Notes under the pieces: model-generated | What the model saw: the letters and a program-made list of their open reading frames with translations, nothing else | Database searches by the model: none | Told to the model about the DNA's origin: nothing | Shown here: positions 40,075 through 49,105 of the stretch, piece after piece | Numbering within the stretch: position 1 is the first letter of the stretch | How the letters are laid out: the number at the start of each line of letters is the position of its first letter | Source of the DNA: Arthrobacter wenxiniae | GTDB taxonomy: Bacteria > Actinomycetota > Actinomycetes > Actinomycetales > Micrococcaceae | Length of the DNA: 64,000 nt | Direction: 5' to 3' | Assembly: GCF_013376105.1 (NCBI RefSeq) | Contig: NZ_JAAMFM010000006.1 | Coordinates: 102,819 to 166,818 of the forward strand | Made by a program: the position numbers and the translations under genes

Positions 40075-41276
40075 TGACTTTAGCCAACCCCTTGCGCCTT
40101 TTTACCTCCGAATCAGTGACCGCAGGCCACCCGGACAAGATTTGCGACCAGATCAGTGACGCCATCCTTGACGCCCTGCTGGCCGAGGACCCCAATTCCC
40201 GCGTCGCCGTGGAAACCATGGCCACCACCGGCCTGGTCCATGTGGCGGGCGAGGTGACCACGGACGCCTACGTGGAAATCCCGCAGATCGTCCGCAACAC
40301 CATCCTCGGCATCGGCTACGACTCCTCGGCCAACGGCTTCGACGGCGCCCGCTGCGGCGTGTCCGTCTCGATCGGCCAGCAGTCCCAGGACATCTTCGAC
40401 GGCGTCTTCAACTCCCTGGAGGTCCGGGAAGGCACGGCCGTGGACGACGACGACACCCAGGGCGCAGGCGACCAGGGCCTCATGTTTGGCTACGCCAGCA
40501 ACGAGACCGCGTCCTACATGCCCACCCCGATCCACCTGGCGCACCGCCTCTCCGAACGGCTCACGGACGTGCGCCAGTCCGGCCTGCTGGCGTACCTGCG
40601 CCCCGACGGCAAGACGCAGGTGACCATCGGCTACGACGGCGACGTCCCCGTCTCCGTCGACTCCGTGGTCATCTCCAGCCAGCATGCCGAGGGCACCTCC
40701 CTGGACCGGTTGCGGGCGGACCTGCGCGAGTTTGTCATTGCCCCGGTCCTGGAGGCGTCGGGGCTGGACCTCTCCGCCGTGAAGATGCACCTGAACCCGG
40801 CCGGCCCCTTTGTGGTGGGCGGGCCCGTGGGCGACGCCGGGCTCACGGGCCGCAAGATCATCGTCGACACCTACGGCGGCATGGCCCGCCACGGCGGCGG
40901 CGCGTTCTCCGGCAAGGATCCGTCAAAGGTTGACCGCTCCGCCGCCTACGCCATGCGCTGGGTGGCCAAAAACGTGGTGGCCGCCGGGCTGGCCTCGCGG
41001 GCCGAAGTGCAGGTTGGCTACGCCATTGGCGTGGCCCGCCCCGTGGGCATCTATGTGGAGACGTTCGGCACCGAGACCGTGGATCCACGCCGGATCGAGG
41101 AGGCCATCGGCTCCGTCTTTGACCTGCGGCCCAGCCCCATCATCCGCGAACTGGACCTCAAGCGCCCCATCTACGCCAAGACCGCGGCGCACGGCCACTT
41201 TGGCCGCGACGACCCGGACTTCACGTGGGAAAACCTGGACCGCGTGGAAGCCCTGAAGGCCTTCTTCAACGCCTAG
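40074..41276 (+). CDS. metK: S-adenosylmethionine synthetase
   Basis: A 400-residue enzyme making S-adenosylmethionine from methionine and ATP. Signatures: [20 protein letters not shown] (about 9-28), [16 protein letters not shown] (about 132-147), [11 protein letters not shown], and the P-loop-like [20 protein letters not shown] (about 271-290). The C-terminal [20 protein letters not shown] is conserved. There is no ribosome binding site before the GTG, and a -10 box lies 7 bp upstream, so translation is probably from a leaderless transcript. It follows coaBC by 79 bp. Confidence 0.97.
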   Translation: MTLANPLRLFTSESVTAGHPDKICDQISDAILDALLAEDPNSRVAVETMATTGLVHVAGEVTTDAYVEIPQIVRNTILGIGYDSSANGFDGARCGVSVSIGQQSQDIFDGVFNSLEVREGTAVDDDDTQGAGDQGLMFGYASNETASYMPTPIHLAHRLSERLTDVRQSGLLAYLRPDGKTQVTIGYDGDVPVSVDSVVISSQHAEGTSLDRLRADLREFVIAPVLEASGLDLSAVKMHLNPAGPFVVGGPVGDAGLTGRKIIVDTYGGMARHGGGAFSGKDPSKVDRSAAYAMRWVAKNVVAAGLASRAEVQVGYAIGVARPVGIYVETFGTETVDPRRIEEAIGSVFDLRPSPIIRELDLKRPIYAKTAAHGHFGRDDPDFTWENLDRVEALKAFFNA

Positions 41277-41479
41277 CCCCGGGCTTCAGCCTTCCGGCTG
41301 CGGCGCTTCCGGTTTCGGCGCCTGGCGCCTGGCGCCGCAAGTTATCCACAGCCAAGCGCAGGGACCGCGGCGAATGTCGGCGGCCTGTGCTTAGCTGGTT
41401 CTGGGGCCGGGCGGCAGAGCCGGCGTCCGCCTGGCGCCGCGTGTGCGCCCGGGGCACGCATCAAGGGAGGGAGGACGCC

Positions 41480-43651
41480 GTGGCGGGACAGCCGGAAAAT
41501 CATCCCGAACAGGGCGTTCAGCTGACCCTGCTCAGCGGCTTCGTGGGCCGTGAACGTGTGGCCGACCCCCACAGCGGCGTGGAACTGGCCCCTTCGCTCC
41601 CCGTGGCGCAGGTGGCCATCGACTCTCCCCTGCCGCATCTGGACCGGTTCTTTGACTATTCCGTGCCCAAGTCCCTGGACGCCGACGCCCAGCCGGGCGT
41701 GCGGGTGCGGGTGAAGTTTTCCGGCCAGGACCTCAACGGGTTTCTGGTGGCCCGCGCTGCCACCTCGGAATCGGAGCGGCTGGTGCCGCTGTTGCGCGTC
41801 TATTCGGCCGTGCAGGTCCTCACGCCCCAAGTCCTTGAACTGGCGCACCGGCTGGCAGCCCGCTACAGCGGAACCGTGGCCGACGTCCTGCGGGTTGCCG
41901 TCCCGCCCCGCGTGGCAAGCCTGGAAAAGGCTTATGTGCTCACTGCCAGGGAGCGCGGGGCGGCCGGCGCACGTGGCACGGCCGATCCCGGCGCCCCCGT
42001 TCCCGGCCGGGTCGCCGTTCCGGAACCCGAACCGGCCGCGCACCCCGGTCCGTCGCTGTTCACCGGCCATTCGCATGCCGAGGAGTTCCTGGCGGAGCTG
42101 GCCATGGGTGCCTCGCCGAAGGCGGTGCTGCAATCGCTGTCGGGCTACGGACCGCACTCGTGGCACCACCAGCTGGCGCAGGCTGCGGCGTACTGCCAGC
42201 TCTCGGGGCGCGGCGCCATCGCCGTCGTCCCGGACCTGCGGGACCTTGAACTGCTTGACGCCGCCTTTGCCGCCGTCCTGCCCGGGGGCAGCTACGTTAG
42301 GCTGACCGCCGACGACGGTCCCACCCTGCGCTACGACAACTTCCTGCGCATCCTGCACGGCGACGTGAGGATTGTCATCGGAACGCGTTCGGCGGCCTAC
42401 GCACCAGTGCAGGACCTGGGCCTGGTGTGCTGCTGGGACGACGGCAACGAGCTTCACATTGAACGCCGTGCCCCCTACCAGCACAGCCGCGACGTCCTGC
42501 TGCTGCGCTCAGAGGTGGAAAACGCCGCCGTGCTCATGGCCGGGCACAGCCGCAGCATCGAATCGCAGCGGCTGGTCGCCACCGGCTGGGCGCAGTCCCT
42601 CGTGGCCGTGCGTTCCGTGGCACGCACCGCCACCGCGCGGGTCATCAGCACCTCGGACAGCTACGAACAGGAACACGACCCCCTCGCGTCGCTGGCACGG
42701 CTGCCGCACCGCGCCTGGGAGACCGCGCGGGCCGCCCTGGCGTCAGGTCCGGTCCTGGTCCAGGTGGCCCGGACCGGCTACGCCCCGGCCCTGGCCTGCC
42801 AGCGTTGCCGCGACGTGGCCCGCTGCACCGAATGCACCGGACCGCTCATGCAGGGACGCGCCGAAGGCTCCGCCGCCGTGCTCACCACCTGCCGGTGGTG
42901 CGGACGCGCAGAAACCAGCTTTAGCTGCCCCACCTGTGGGAACCGGACCCTGCGCGCCCTGGCCGTCGGTGCCTCGCGGACCGCCGAGGAACTGGGCCGG
43001 GCCTTCCCGTCCGCCACTGTCATTTCCTCCTCCGGCGACCACATCAAGACCGTGGTGCCTGACCGTCCCGCCATCGTGGTGGCCACGGTGGGGGCCGAGC
43101 CCGTGGCGCCGCGCGGCTACGCGGCGGCGCTGCTCCTGGACGGGGACTCCCTCCTCCGGCGCGAGTCCCTGCGCTCTGGCGAGGACACGCTGCGCCGTTG
43201 GATGAACGCCGCGGCCCTGGTCCGGCCGGCCCGGGACGGCGGGGTGGTGGTGGTGACGGCCGAGGATTCCGTGGAGGTGCAGGCCCTGGTCCGCTGGGAT
43301 CCCACAGGCTACGCGGAACGCGAATTCGGGCTGCGCCATGAACTCGGCCTGCCCCCGGCCGTCCGCGTGGCCTCCCTGACCGGGGCGGAACGGGACGTCG
43401 CGGCGTTCACCGCCGCCCTTGAGCTGCCCGAAGCCGTGCGTGTCATCGGTCCGGCGCCCCTGGCAGGGACCCGTCCGCCAGGTCCGGGACCGGACCCCGA
43501 CGGCGCTCCCGACTACCGCGCGCTGCTGTTCTTCCCTTACGGGATTGCCGGGACCGTCACCGCAGCCATGCGTTCCCTCAAGGCATCCAACGCCGCCCGC
43601 CGGGTGGGATCGCCGGTCCAGGTCCGCTGCGACGGCGTCGACGTCATTTAG
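41480..43651 (+). CDS. priA: Primosomal protein N' (PriA), helicase motifs degenerate
   Basis: A 723-residue PriA homologue, which in E. coli recognises stalled forks and reloads the replisome. The N-terminal 3'-DNA-binding domain (about 35-140: LPHLDRFFDYSVP, VRVRVKFSGQDLNGFLV) and the C-terminal zinc-binding part (Cys pairs in CQRCRDVARCTECTG and CRWCGR...CPTCG, about 438-495) are clear. The helicase part lacks the Walker A GxxGxGKT (GASPKAVLQSLSGYGPHSWH is found there) and the DEAH box (CCWDDGNELH). Actinobacterial PriA is known for this loss, so it is probably a structural restart factor. The GTG follows GGGAGGGAGG. Confidence 0.9.
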   Translation: MAGQPENHPEQGVQLTLLSGFVGRERVADPHSGVELAPSLPVAQVAIDSPLPHLDRFFDYSVPKSLDADAQPGVRVRVKFSGQDLNGFLVARAATSESERLVPLLRVYSAVQVLTPQVLELAHRLAARYSGTVADVLRVAVPPRVASLEKAYVLTARERGAAGARGTADPGAPVPGRVAVPEPEPAAHPGPSLFTGHSHAEEFLAELAMGASPKAVLQSLSGYGPHSWHHQLAQAAAYCQLSGRGAIAVVPDLRDLELLDAAFAAVLPGGSYVRLTADDGPTLRYDNFLRILHGDVRIVIGTRSAAYAPVQDLGLVCCWDDGNELHIERRAPYQHSRDVLLLRSEVENAAVLMAGHSRSIESQRLVATGWAQSLVAVRSVARTATARVISTSDSYEQEHDPLASLARLPHRAWETARAALASGPVLVQVARTGYAPALACQRCRDVARCTECTGPLMQGRAEGSAAVLTTCRWCGRAETSFSCPTCGNRTLRALAVGASRTAEELGRAFPSATVISSSGDHIKTVVPDRPAIVVATVGAEPVAPRGYAAALLLDGDSLLRRESLRSGEDTLRRWMNAAALVRPARDGGVVVVTAEDSVEVQALVRWDPTGYAEREFGLRHELGLPPAVRVASLTGAERDVAAFTAALELPEAVRVIGPAPLAGTRPPGPGPDPDGAPDYRALLFFPYGIAGTVTAAMRSLKASNAARRVGSPVQVRCDGVDVI

Positions 43652-43750
43652 CCGGGTTCCCGCTTTGCCCCGAGCAGCCGTGAAGGGCGCAGCCTGTGTA
43701 GGTGACGGGAACTGCAGCGGGCGCGCGGTGGCCCCGGGCGGAGAGGCGGC

Positions 43751-43848
43751 GCCTGCTCATGCCCTGCACCCTCCATGCCCTGCACCGTCCATGCCCTGCA
43801 CCGTCCATGCCCTGCACCGCCCATGCCCCGCAGGGCGTGGGAGCAGGC
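43751..43848. repeat. Four-copy 16-bp tandem repeat inside an inverted repeat
   Basis: CATGCCCTGCACCGTC-type units repeat with 16-bp period at 43758, 43774, 43790 and 43806, with a decayed fifth at 43822. The array is enclosed by GCCTGCTC (43751-43758) and GAGCAGGC (43841-43848). The adjoining CATGCCCTGC / GCAGGGCGTG also pair, giving a roughly 17-bp outer stem. It lies between the convergent priA and HNH genes, and ends 5 bp before the HNH stop. Confidence 0.9.
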
Positions 43849-43852
43849 ATGG

Positions 43853-45643
43853 TCAGCCGTCGCCACGCAGTTCCTCGATGGCTTGGATCATGGTCCGGGC
43901 CGGAATGATCGGCGGGGTTGTGGCCATTGCATCCGGCGGATAGAGGTAGCCGGCAGGGGAGATCCAGCCAGGCTTTTCATCCGGGGCGTCCGTCTCCGTG
44001 GGCGTCCATCCCTGCAGGATTCCTGACTCCCGTCCCGGTGCGCAGTCCCGGCCGCTCCGGCCTTCCCGTGGCCTGGTGGTCCCGTCGCGGGACTTGCCGT
44101 CCTTGAAGTGCTTGAGCAGGTGGTGGACGCCACATTCATTCTTGAGGTTTTCAGGAACTGTCGTTCCACCGTCTTCCCAGGCGAGGACATGGTCGAGCTC
44201 GGTGTCGTCGGTCACGGTGTTGCAGCCGGGAAACACACACGTGCCGTCCCGTGCGCGCAGCAGTGCCCTGAGGGCGCCGGTGACCCTGTATTGGGTTGGA
44301 TCCATGGACAAGAACCGGTTCGTGTACGGGTCAACCATGATCCGGTACAACGTTGGACACTCGGCGGCCAATTCCCGGGCCATTTCCGGCGGGATGGGCC
44401 CGTATCCTTCAAGCTCGGAGGGATCCTTGGAGCGGCCGAGCAACGTCAAGAGGGGTATGGTGACCAAAACCTGGGCCCGGGGCCGCGGGGTCCCTCCCAA
44501 CCGCCGCCCGGACCCTGGACCGTCAGCGGCCGGTGGTTCGCCCTCAATGCCGGTACCGGGGCTTGATCGCGGCACACGCCCCGCGCCCGGATGGGCGACC
44601 GTTCCGGCGGACCATTCCGTTTCTGGTTCGTTGCCACCGGCCCGGGCCCGGTCCAATGCCGGGCCTTCGTTCCCCTCGGGAACGGCGGTACCGGTTTCAA
44701 GCAGCCATTGCGCGAGCACGTCAACGCGCAGTTGGGTCAGGGTCCGGTGTTCATCTGGTCCCTGCAGGGTGCGGGCCGTGCGGGTGGCCTGGTTCCAGAT
44801 CCCTTGTGCGGAGTCGGCGGGCAGGAACATGGAGAGCCACGACATGCCATCCCTGTCCGGCATCAGGACCAATTTCCGGTCCGCCAATGCCTTTGCGTGC
44901 CGCCGGGCGATGCTGTCGGGATGCGCTCGTTCCCTGAGCCGACGGGCCTGGAACTGAAATTTTGCGGTGGTCATCCCCGGAGCCAGATCCAGCAGTTGGT
45001 GTTCGAACTCGTCCAGTGAATCGGCGGAAATGGCCCGTTCCCCTGTCTGGCCCTTGAGATCCTCAAGGGTTTCGAGCTGTTCGAGGGCCACGACGGCATT
45101 GCGCCATGAGATGGACCCGGTGGACAGCGCTTCCAGCGTGTCCGGGTGCTTCCGGACCAACGCGATGCTTTGGCTTTTCAGCTCCCCGCCCGTGCGTTGG
45201 GGGAGCGCAAGTGCGGCGCACAGCTCGGCCGTGGTGGAAATCGCCAGGACCTCCTGTTGCCAGGGTTCAAGTTGGGCAGCAACTCCCAGCCGCGTGGAGG
45301 CGGAGTCGAGCCGTTCAATCACTCTCGCCTTCAAGGCTGCCAGCCCGGATTCAGCCAGAGCGAGGCTGCGCAGCGCCGAGACGGCGCAGAGGTATTCGGC
45401 CTCTGCCAGCGCCTCCATGGAGTCAATGTCCAGATCCGTGGAGGAGATGTCGGGGTGCGGTTCGCCAGCCAGCTGCCGGGCCACCGCGAACGGCTCAGGT
45501 GTGGACTGGTCCTGCAAGGCCGGGGCCGGGGATGGCGGTTCATCCAATGGATAGGCAGCGACGATTCCAGGCGCAGGCGACCAAAACCCGGCGGCACGCT
45601 GGCTGCCGCCGCTGAAAGTCGCATCGGGCTGGAAGTTCTCCAT
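43853..45643 (-). CDS. DUF222 / HNH endonuclease family protein (13E12 repeat type)
   Basis: A 596-residue member of the multi-copy actinobacterial family with an N-terminal DUF222 helical domain (about 70-330) and a C-terminal HNH nuclease motif. DUF222 features include LLDLAPGMTTAKFQFQARRL, ALADRKLVLMPDRDGMSWLS and DVLAQWLLETG. The HNH part (about 470-525) reads CVFPGCNTVTDDTELDHVLA, then NLKNECGVHHLLKHF, with zinc or metal ligands in place. Such genes are numerous and mobile in Arthrobacter and mycobacteria, and are linked to repeats, but no precise activity is established. ATG 45643 is followed by a normal coding start. Confidence 0.88.
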   Translation of the reverse strand: MENFQPDATFSGGSQRAAGFWSPAPGIVAAYPLDEPPSPAPALQDQSTPEPFAVARQLAGEPHPDISSTDLDIDSMEALAEAEYLCAVSALRSLALAESGLAALKARVIERLDSASTRLGVAAQLEPWQQEVLAISTTAELCAALALPQRTGGELKSQSIALVRKHPDTLEALSTGSISWRNAVVALEQLETLEDLKGQTGERAISADSLDEFEHQLLDLAPGMTTAKFQFQARRLRERAHPDSIARRHAKALADRKLVLMPDRDGMSWLSMFLPADSAQGIWNQATRTARTLQGPDEHRTLTQLRVDVLAQWLLETGTAVPEGNEGPALDRARAGGNEPETEWSAGTVAHPGAGRVPRSSPGTGIEGEPPAADGPGSGRRLGGTPRPRAQVLVTIPLLTLLGRSKDPSELEGYGPIPPEMARELAAECPTLYRIMVDPYTNRFLSMDPTQYRVTGALRALLRARDGTCVFPGCNTVTDDTELDHVLAWEDGGTTVPENLKNECGVHHLLKHFKDGKSRDGTTRPREGRSGRDCAPGRESGILQGWTPTETDAPDEKPGWISPAGYLYPPDAMATTPPIIPARTMIQAIEELRGDG

Positions 45644-46026
45644 GACTCCATTCCATCACAAATACTAGAACGTGTCCACCCTTTAAGTCAATTAGTTGAT
45701 AATTTACTAGTATATATATCTGATATTTACTTCGATGAAGTCATTCCCCGGCCGCGCTGATGGGGCCTTTAGGGGTCATACCTCCGTTTGCTCACGGTGC
45801 CGGGCATTGCCGATCTGATCCAGTGGAAGCCCGGTCCCTCCGAGGCGGCTGCGTCGTCTGGATTGAAGAGCGTGCAACGACCTGGGGAGTGTCGCTAAAC
45901 CCGGTATCGTCGCGGTGGCTTTCGTGGGGCCAGGATCCACGGTCAGTTACGTTGCGCTCCTCGGCGGCGGTTGTCAAGTCCAGGTCTCACAGGAGCAGGA
46001 CAGGTTCCCTCTGTACCGTCCTGAAG
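45644..46026. other. 383-bp intergenic stretch, AT-rich at its left end
   Basis: From 45650 to about 45745 the DNA is strikingly AT-rich for this genome (TTAGTTGATAATTTACTAGT, then TATATATATC), and probably contains the promoter of the DUF222/HNH gene and perhaps others. The rest returns to moderate GC and contains only short, unsupported open frames. At 45885-45904 a 20-bp string resembles one at 46643-46662 on the other side of the VanZ gene. Confidence 0.6.
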
Positions 46027-46602
46027 ATGGGCGTACAACCGAAACCCGCCGCAGCCACGCAGGTGCGGACTTGCCGACTCGCCACGAAGCGGGCGAAAGC
46101 GGAGACCGTGGCCATCTTCGCCGTCTTCGCCCTCTACGCGGCTTTCCTGTTGAAGCTGCTTCTCTTCTCTCGCGCATTGGGTTCGGAGAGATCGATCAAT
46201 CTCATCCCGTTCGCGAGCATCGCGAAATATGCGTTCAGCCACTCTCCCGGGACCGGGAAAGTGGCGTTTGCGAACGTCGTCGGGAACATCCTGATCTTCA
46301 TCCCGCTCGGAGTCTACGCATCGTGGCTCCGACATCGGGCGGCCGCATGGCTGACCGTGCTCACCGTCGCCTCGGTCAGCGTCGCCGTAGAGATCATCCA
46401 GGGAGTGTTCGCGGTTGGAGCGTCGGACATCGACGACGTGATCCTCAACTGCGCCGGAGGACTCATCGGAATGCTTGCATTCTGGCTGCTCTCCGCGATC
46501 CTGCGTGGGCGATCCCGGGTGCGGACCGCGATGGCCGTGTTGTCACTGCTTTCGATGCCCGTGTGGGGCTACTTCTCCTTCATCATCCGACTACACATGT
46601 GA
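46027..46602 (+). CDS. VanZ family membrane protein
   Basis: A 191-residue protein with four or five membrane segments and the VanZ-like pattern: ALYAAFLLKLLLFSRAL (about 33-50), SINLIPFASI (conserved N.IPF), VAFANVVGNILIFIPLGVYA (about 73-92, the G.N...F.P.G motif), SVAVEIIQGVFAVGASDIDD (about 117-136, E..Q...R/G..D.DD) and NCAGGLIGMLAFW. VanZ confers low-level teicoplanin tolerance in enterococci; most homologues have unknown roles. The ATG at 46027 lacks a good ribosome binding site; a TTG about 45 bp later is an alternative. It lies alone in a disturbed region. Confidence 0.75.
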   Translation: MGVQPKPAAATQVRTCRLATKRAKAETVAIFAVFALYAAFLLKLLLFSRALGSERSINLIPFASIAKYAFSHSPGTGKVAFANVVGNILIFIPLGVYASWLRHRAAAWLTVLTVASVSVAVEIIQGVFAVGASDIDDVILNCAGGLIGMLAFWLLSAILRGRSRVRTAMAVLSLLSMPVWGYFSFIIRLHM

Positions 46603-46642
46603 ACACAACCACCGCCCTCCGCTTCACAGCTGAGCCGCCCTA

Positions 46643-46662
46643 GGGTGTGTTGCCAAAGCCGG
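46643..46662. repeat. 20-bp motif shared with 45885-45904
   Basis: GGGTGTGTTGCCAAAGCCGG here and GGGAGTGTCGCTAAACCCGG at 45885-45904 agree at 16 of 20 positions, in the same orientation, and flank the VanZ gene. Such GGG-TGTTGC starts are common at insertion-sequence ends, so they may be remnants of related IS termini. No transposase fits this pair. Confidence 0.4.
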
Positions 46663-46752
46663 CGCTGGGCCATGCAAGGATGGCTCGTCAATGAAACGCC
46701 CCGCGGGCGGTTCAGTCCTCTCAGTCGCCGTCTAGGGGGATGACGAGATCTT

Positions 46753-47677
46753 TCAGGGTGCGGGGTCGGTGTTCGTGGCCTGCTGGAGGAGCCGGAAGAA
46801 GAGCAGCCCGCGGCTCCCGGCTGTTCTCCGGTTGAACCGGAAGGTGAACTCGTCGAGGTAGCAGGCCAGCTGTTCCCGGGATATGCCCTGGTGCAGGGTG
46901 CCGTCGATCCAGCGCTTGAGCTGGGACGCGGCCATGTGGACCGCCGGCATGTTCACGTGCGCTGGGATGCCAGGGCCGAGCTGGGTGAAGTACTCGTATT
47001 GATCGCCGAGGTCGGCGAAGCGCCGCAGCTGCCTCGCCCCGTCGGTGCGGATCGTGGAGCCGGGCGCTACGACGCGCTGGCCGAACTTCACCAGCGCGAG
47101 CCTGCGGTCGGCCGGCCCGGGCTCGAGGCGGACGCGACCGATCCGGTTGCCGTCGAGGTGCCCGGCCGCGACTAGGACCGAGATCTTGTCCGGGCCCACG
47201 TCGGGCAGTCCGCGGTGCACGCCGCCGATGAAGCTCTCATCGACCTCGACCAGCCCGGAGAGAATTTCCCGATCCGGGCGCACCATGGCCCGGCGGAGCT
47301 TGTGCATCCAGGCCCACGCCGTCTCATCCGACGTCAGCCCCAGAACCCGCTGCAGCCCAAGGGTGGACCATCCATTCTTCTGCGAGTTCACGAGCCACAC
47401 CGCCGCGAACCACATCCGCAGCGGCGTGCGGGTCGGGTCGAAGATCGTCCCGGCCGTCACAGACGTCCGCGCGAGCACGCCTTGCACATCCACAGACCGG
47501 CGGCTATGTGCCAGTACTCTCGGCCGCCGCACTTCGGGCATGCGAACCCTCGGGCCAGCGCAGCCTCGCCAGGAACTCGAAGCAAGCCTCATCCGTGCCG
47601 AACCAGTCCTGGAACTGCCCGAACGTCTCCGGGTGGTCCACCCCCGCCCGCGGCATCCGCGATCGTGAATCGACCAT
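46753..47677 (-). pseudogene. IS1595-type transposase broken by two frameshifts
   Basis: Three reading frames together give one ISXO2/IS1595-like transposase. From ATG 47677: FGQFQDWFGTDEACFEFLAR then LRWPEG. After loss of one base, the zinc ribbon FACPKCGGREYWHIAAGLWM then CKACSR lies in a second frame. After a second one-base loss near 47469, RTSVTAGTIFDPTRTPLRMW runs in the third frame to the stop at 46753. The catalytic region has LVEVDESFIGG, IRTDGARQL and LACYLDEFTFRFNRRT. Both shifts look like single-base deletions, so no full-length protein can be made without slippage. Terminal inverted repeats were not found. Confidence 0.82.
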
Positions 47678-47989
47678 CCATCCAGACCAATTCAGCTCAG
47701 CAGATACCTAATATATATACGCGTCGTGAAAACGCGGGATCCGCCGTGGGCACGGCATCATGGCGACCATGTCCGGATCAAGGAAAGCGCGCTCGATGGG
47801 GTCTGTTTTCGAATACATCGACGGCATGATCAGCCGCGTTCCCGTCCGCCCGGGAATGGCCGGCGGAGCTGGCGCCTCCCTGGAACCTGCCGGACACCCT
47901 GTCACCCGGAGCGGCAGCGGAAGAACCAACCGGCAGCGGAAGAACCAACGTGACGACCACCGGACATCATCCGGGGCAGGCGCACCGCT
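47678..47989. other. 312-bp intergenic stretch
   Basis: Between the transposase relic and the glycosyltransferase gene end. It begins with an AT-rich patch (CTAATATATATACG, about 47709-47722), similar in character to the one at 45.7 kb. It contains a 19-bp tandem duplication at 47912-47949. Short open frames here overlap the next gene antisense and show no recognisable protein features. Confidence 0.55.
47912..47949. repeat. 19-bp tandem duplication
   Basis: CGGCAGCGGAAGAACCAAC occurs at 47912-47930 and again at 47931-47949 without a gap. Non-coding; probably a slippage product. Confidence 0.85.
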
Positions 47990-49105
47990 TCAGCCCTGTC
48001 CCCGCAGCTCCTCGGCGATCGCGAGCAGTTCCCGGGCGGATTCGTCCCAGCTGAACGCGGCCGCCTGGGCCACCGACGCCGTCGAGCTGGCTGCCCAGGC
48101 GTCGTGATCGTCCAGTGCCCGCACTGCGGCGGCGAAGGCTGTGGGGGAGTCGGCGGGCACATAGTGCGCCGCCACGCCGCCCACCTCGCGGAAGATGTCC
48201 GTGTCCGCCACCACCACGGGCGTGCCCAGGGCCATGGCCTCAACGAGCGGGAGGCCGTAGCCCTCGGCCCTGGACAGCGTCACCAGCGCCGTGGTGCGCA
48301 GCAGCAGTTCGTCGTACTCGGAATCCGTGACGCCGTTGTGGAACACGACCCGGGCCCCGGCGGGGATGAGCGCTTCCAGCTCCGCCCGCCGCCCGGGGGT
48401 GATCCGGCTGAGCAGGTTCAGCGTGAAGTCCGGCAGCAGGGCCATTCCGGCGATGAGCGTTTCAACGTTCTTGTAGGGCATGAAGGACCCCATGTAGGCC
48501 AGGGACTTTTCCGGCGCCGCCGCCGGGTCGCGCGGGACGCGCCCGCCTTGGGGCGCGTTGCCCACGATGCGAATGGGCTTGTGGGTCAGCCGGAACTTGG
48601 TCATCAGCCCCAGCGTGGTCTCGCTGATGGTGGCGACCACGTCGGCCCGGTTCAACAGCAGCCGCTGCGGCCAGTAGGCCTTGTGGTACAGCCGCCAGAG
48701 CACCCGCACCGGCGCTGGCAGGAAGCCGGGCGGTGCCGGGTGCTCGTAGTAGATGAGGTCGTGCAGGGTCAGCACCAGTGGATATTCCCGGCCCCAGCTG
48801 CCCATGGTCTGCATGGGGCAGAACACCAGGTCCGCGCCCAGCTTGTTCACGTGGCGGGCCACGAACAGCTCCACGGGGGACAGGGGTGAATTGACCTTGA
48901 CCCAGGGCAGCTCCGGCAGGAGTGCCAGCTGGCGTTCGTCGTGGATGAGCATGGTGACGTCGGCGTAGGGTGCGACGGCGGCCATGAGACTTGCGCCGTA
49001 ACGGCTGATCCCGTCGTGGTGGTCCATCCGGGTGAACCGGGCATCCATGACGATCCGGGGCCTGCGCCGGTGGTCCGGGGGAGTGGGGGTGCTGCTGGCG
49101 GTCAC
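47990..49105 (-). CDS. Glycosyltransferase family 4 protein
   Basis: A 371-residue GT-B-fold retaining glycosyltransferase acting on an unknown acceptor. The N-terminal half binds the acceptor (PRIVMDARFTRMDHHDGISR, the typical G.SRY loop of these enzymes, about 16-35). The C-terminal half has LAYMGSFMPYKNVETLIAGM (about 202-221) and the donor-binding E-x7-E motif ALVTLSRAEGYGLPLVEAMA (about 265-284). No membrane segment is present. The GTG start overlaps the preceding hydrolase gene by 4 bp, so the two are co-translated. Likely role in cell-surface polysaccharide or glycolipid synthesis; substrate not inferable. Confidence 0.88.
   Translation of the reverse strand: MTASSTPTPPDHRRRPRIVMDARFTRMDHHDGISRYGASLMAAVAPYADVTMLIHDERQLALLPELPWVKVNSPLSPVELFVARHVNKLGADLVFCPMQTMGSWGREYPLVLTLHDLIYYEHPAPPGFLPAPVRVLWRLYHKAYWPQRLLLNRADVVATISETTLGLMTKFRLTHKPIRIVGNAPQGGRVPRDPAAAPEKSLAYMGSFMPYKNVETLIAGMALLPDFTLNLLSRITPGRRAELEALIPAGARVVFHNGVTDSEYDELLLRTTALVTLSRAEGYGLPLVEAMALGTPVVVADTDIFREVGGVAAHYVPADSPTAFAAAVRALDDHDAWAASSTASVAQAAAFSWDESARELLAIAEELRGQG

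Noticed and set aside
43751..43848. CRISPR array
   Set aside because: The 16-bp units are contiguous, with no spacers of unique sequence, and no cas genes are nearby.
45760..46026. N-terminal extension of the VanZ-like protein from an ATG at 45760
   Set aside because: The added 89 residues are Arg/Ser-rich without homology to VanZ starts and cross the flanking 20-bp motif.
47760..48107. Open frame on the + strand of 115 codons
   Set aside because: It overlaps the 3' part of the glycosyltransferase gene antisense, includes the 19-bp duplication, and has no recognisable protein features.
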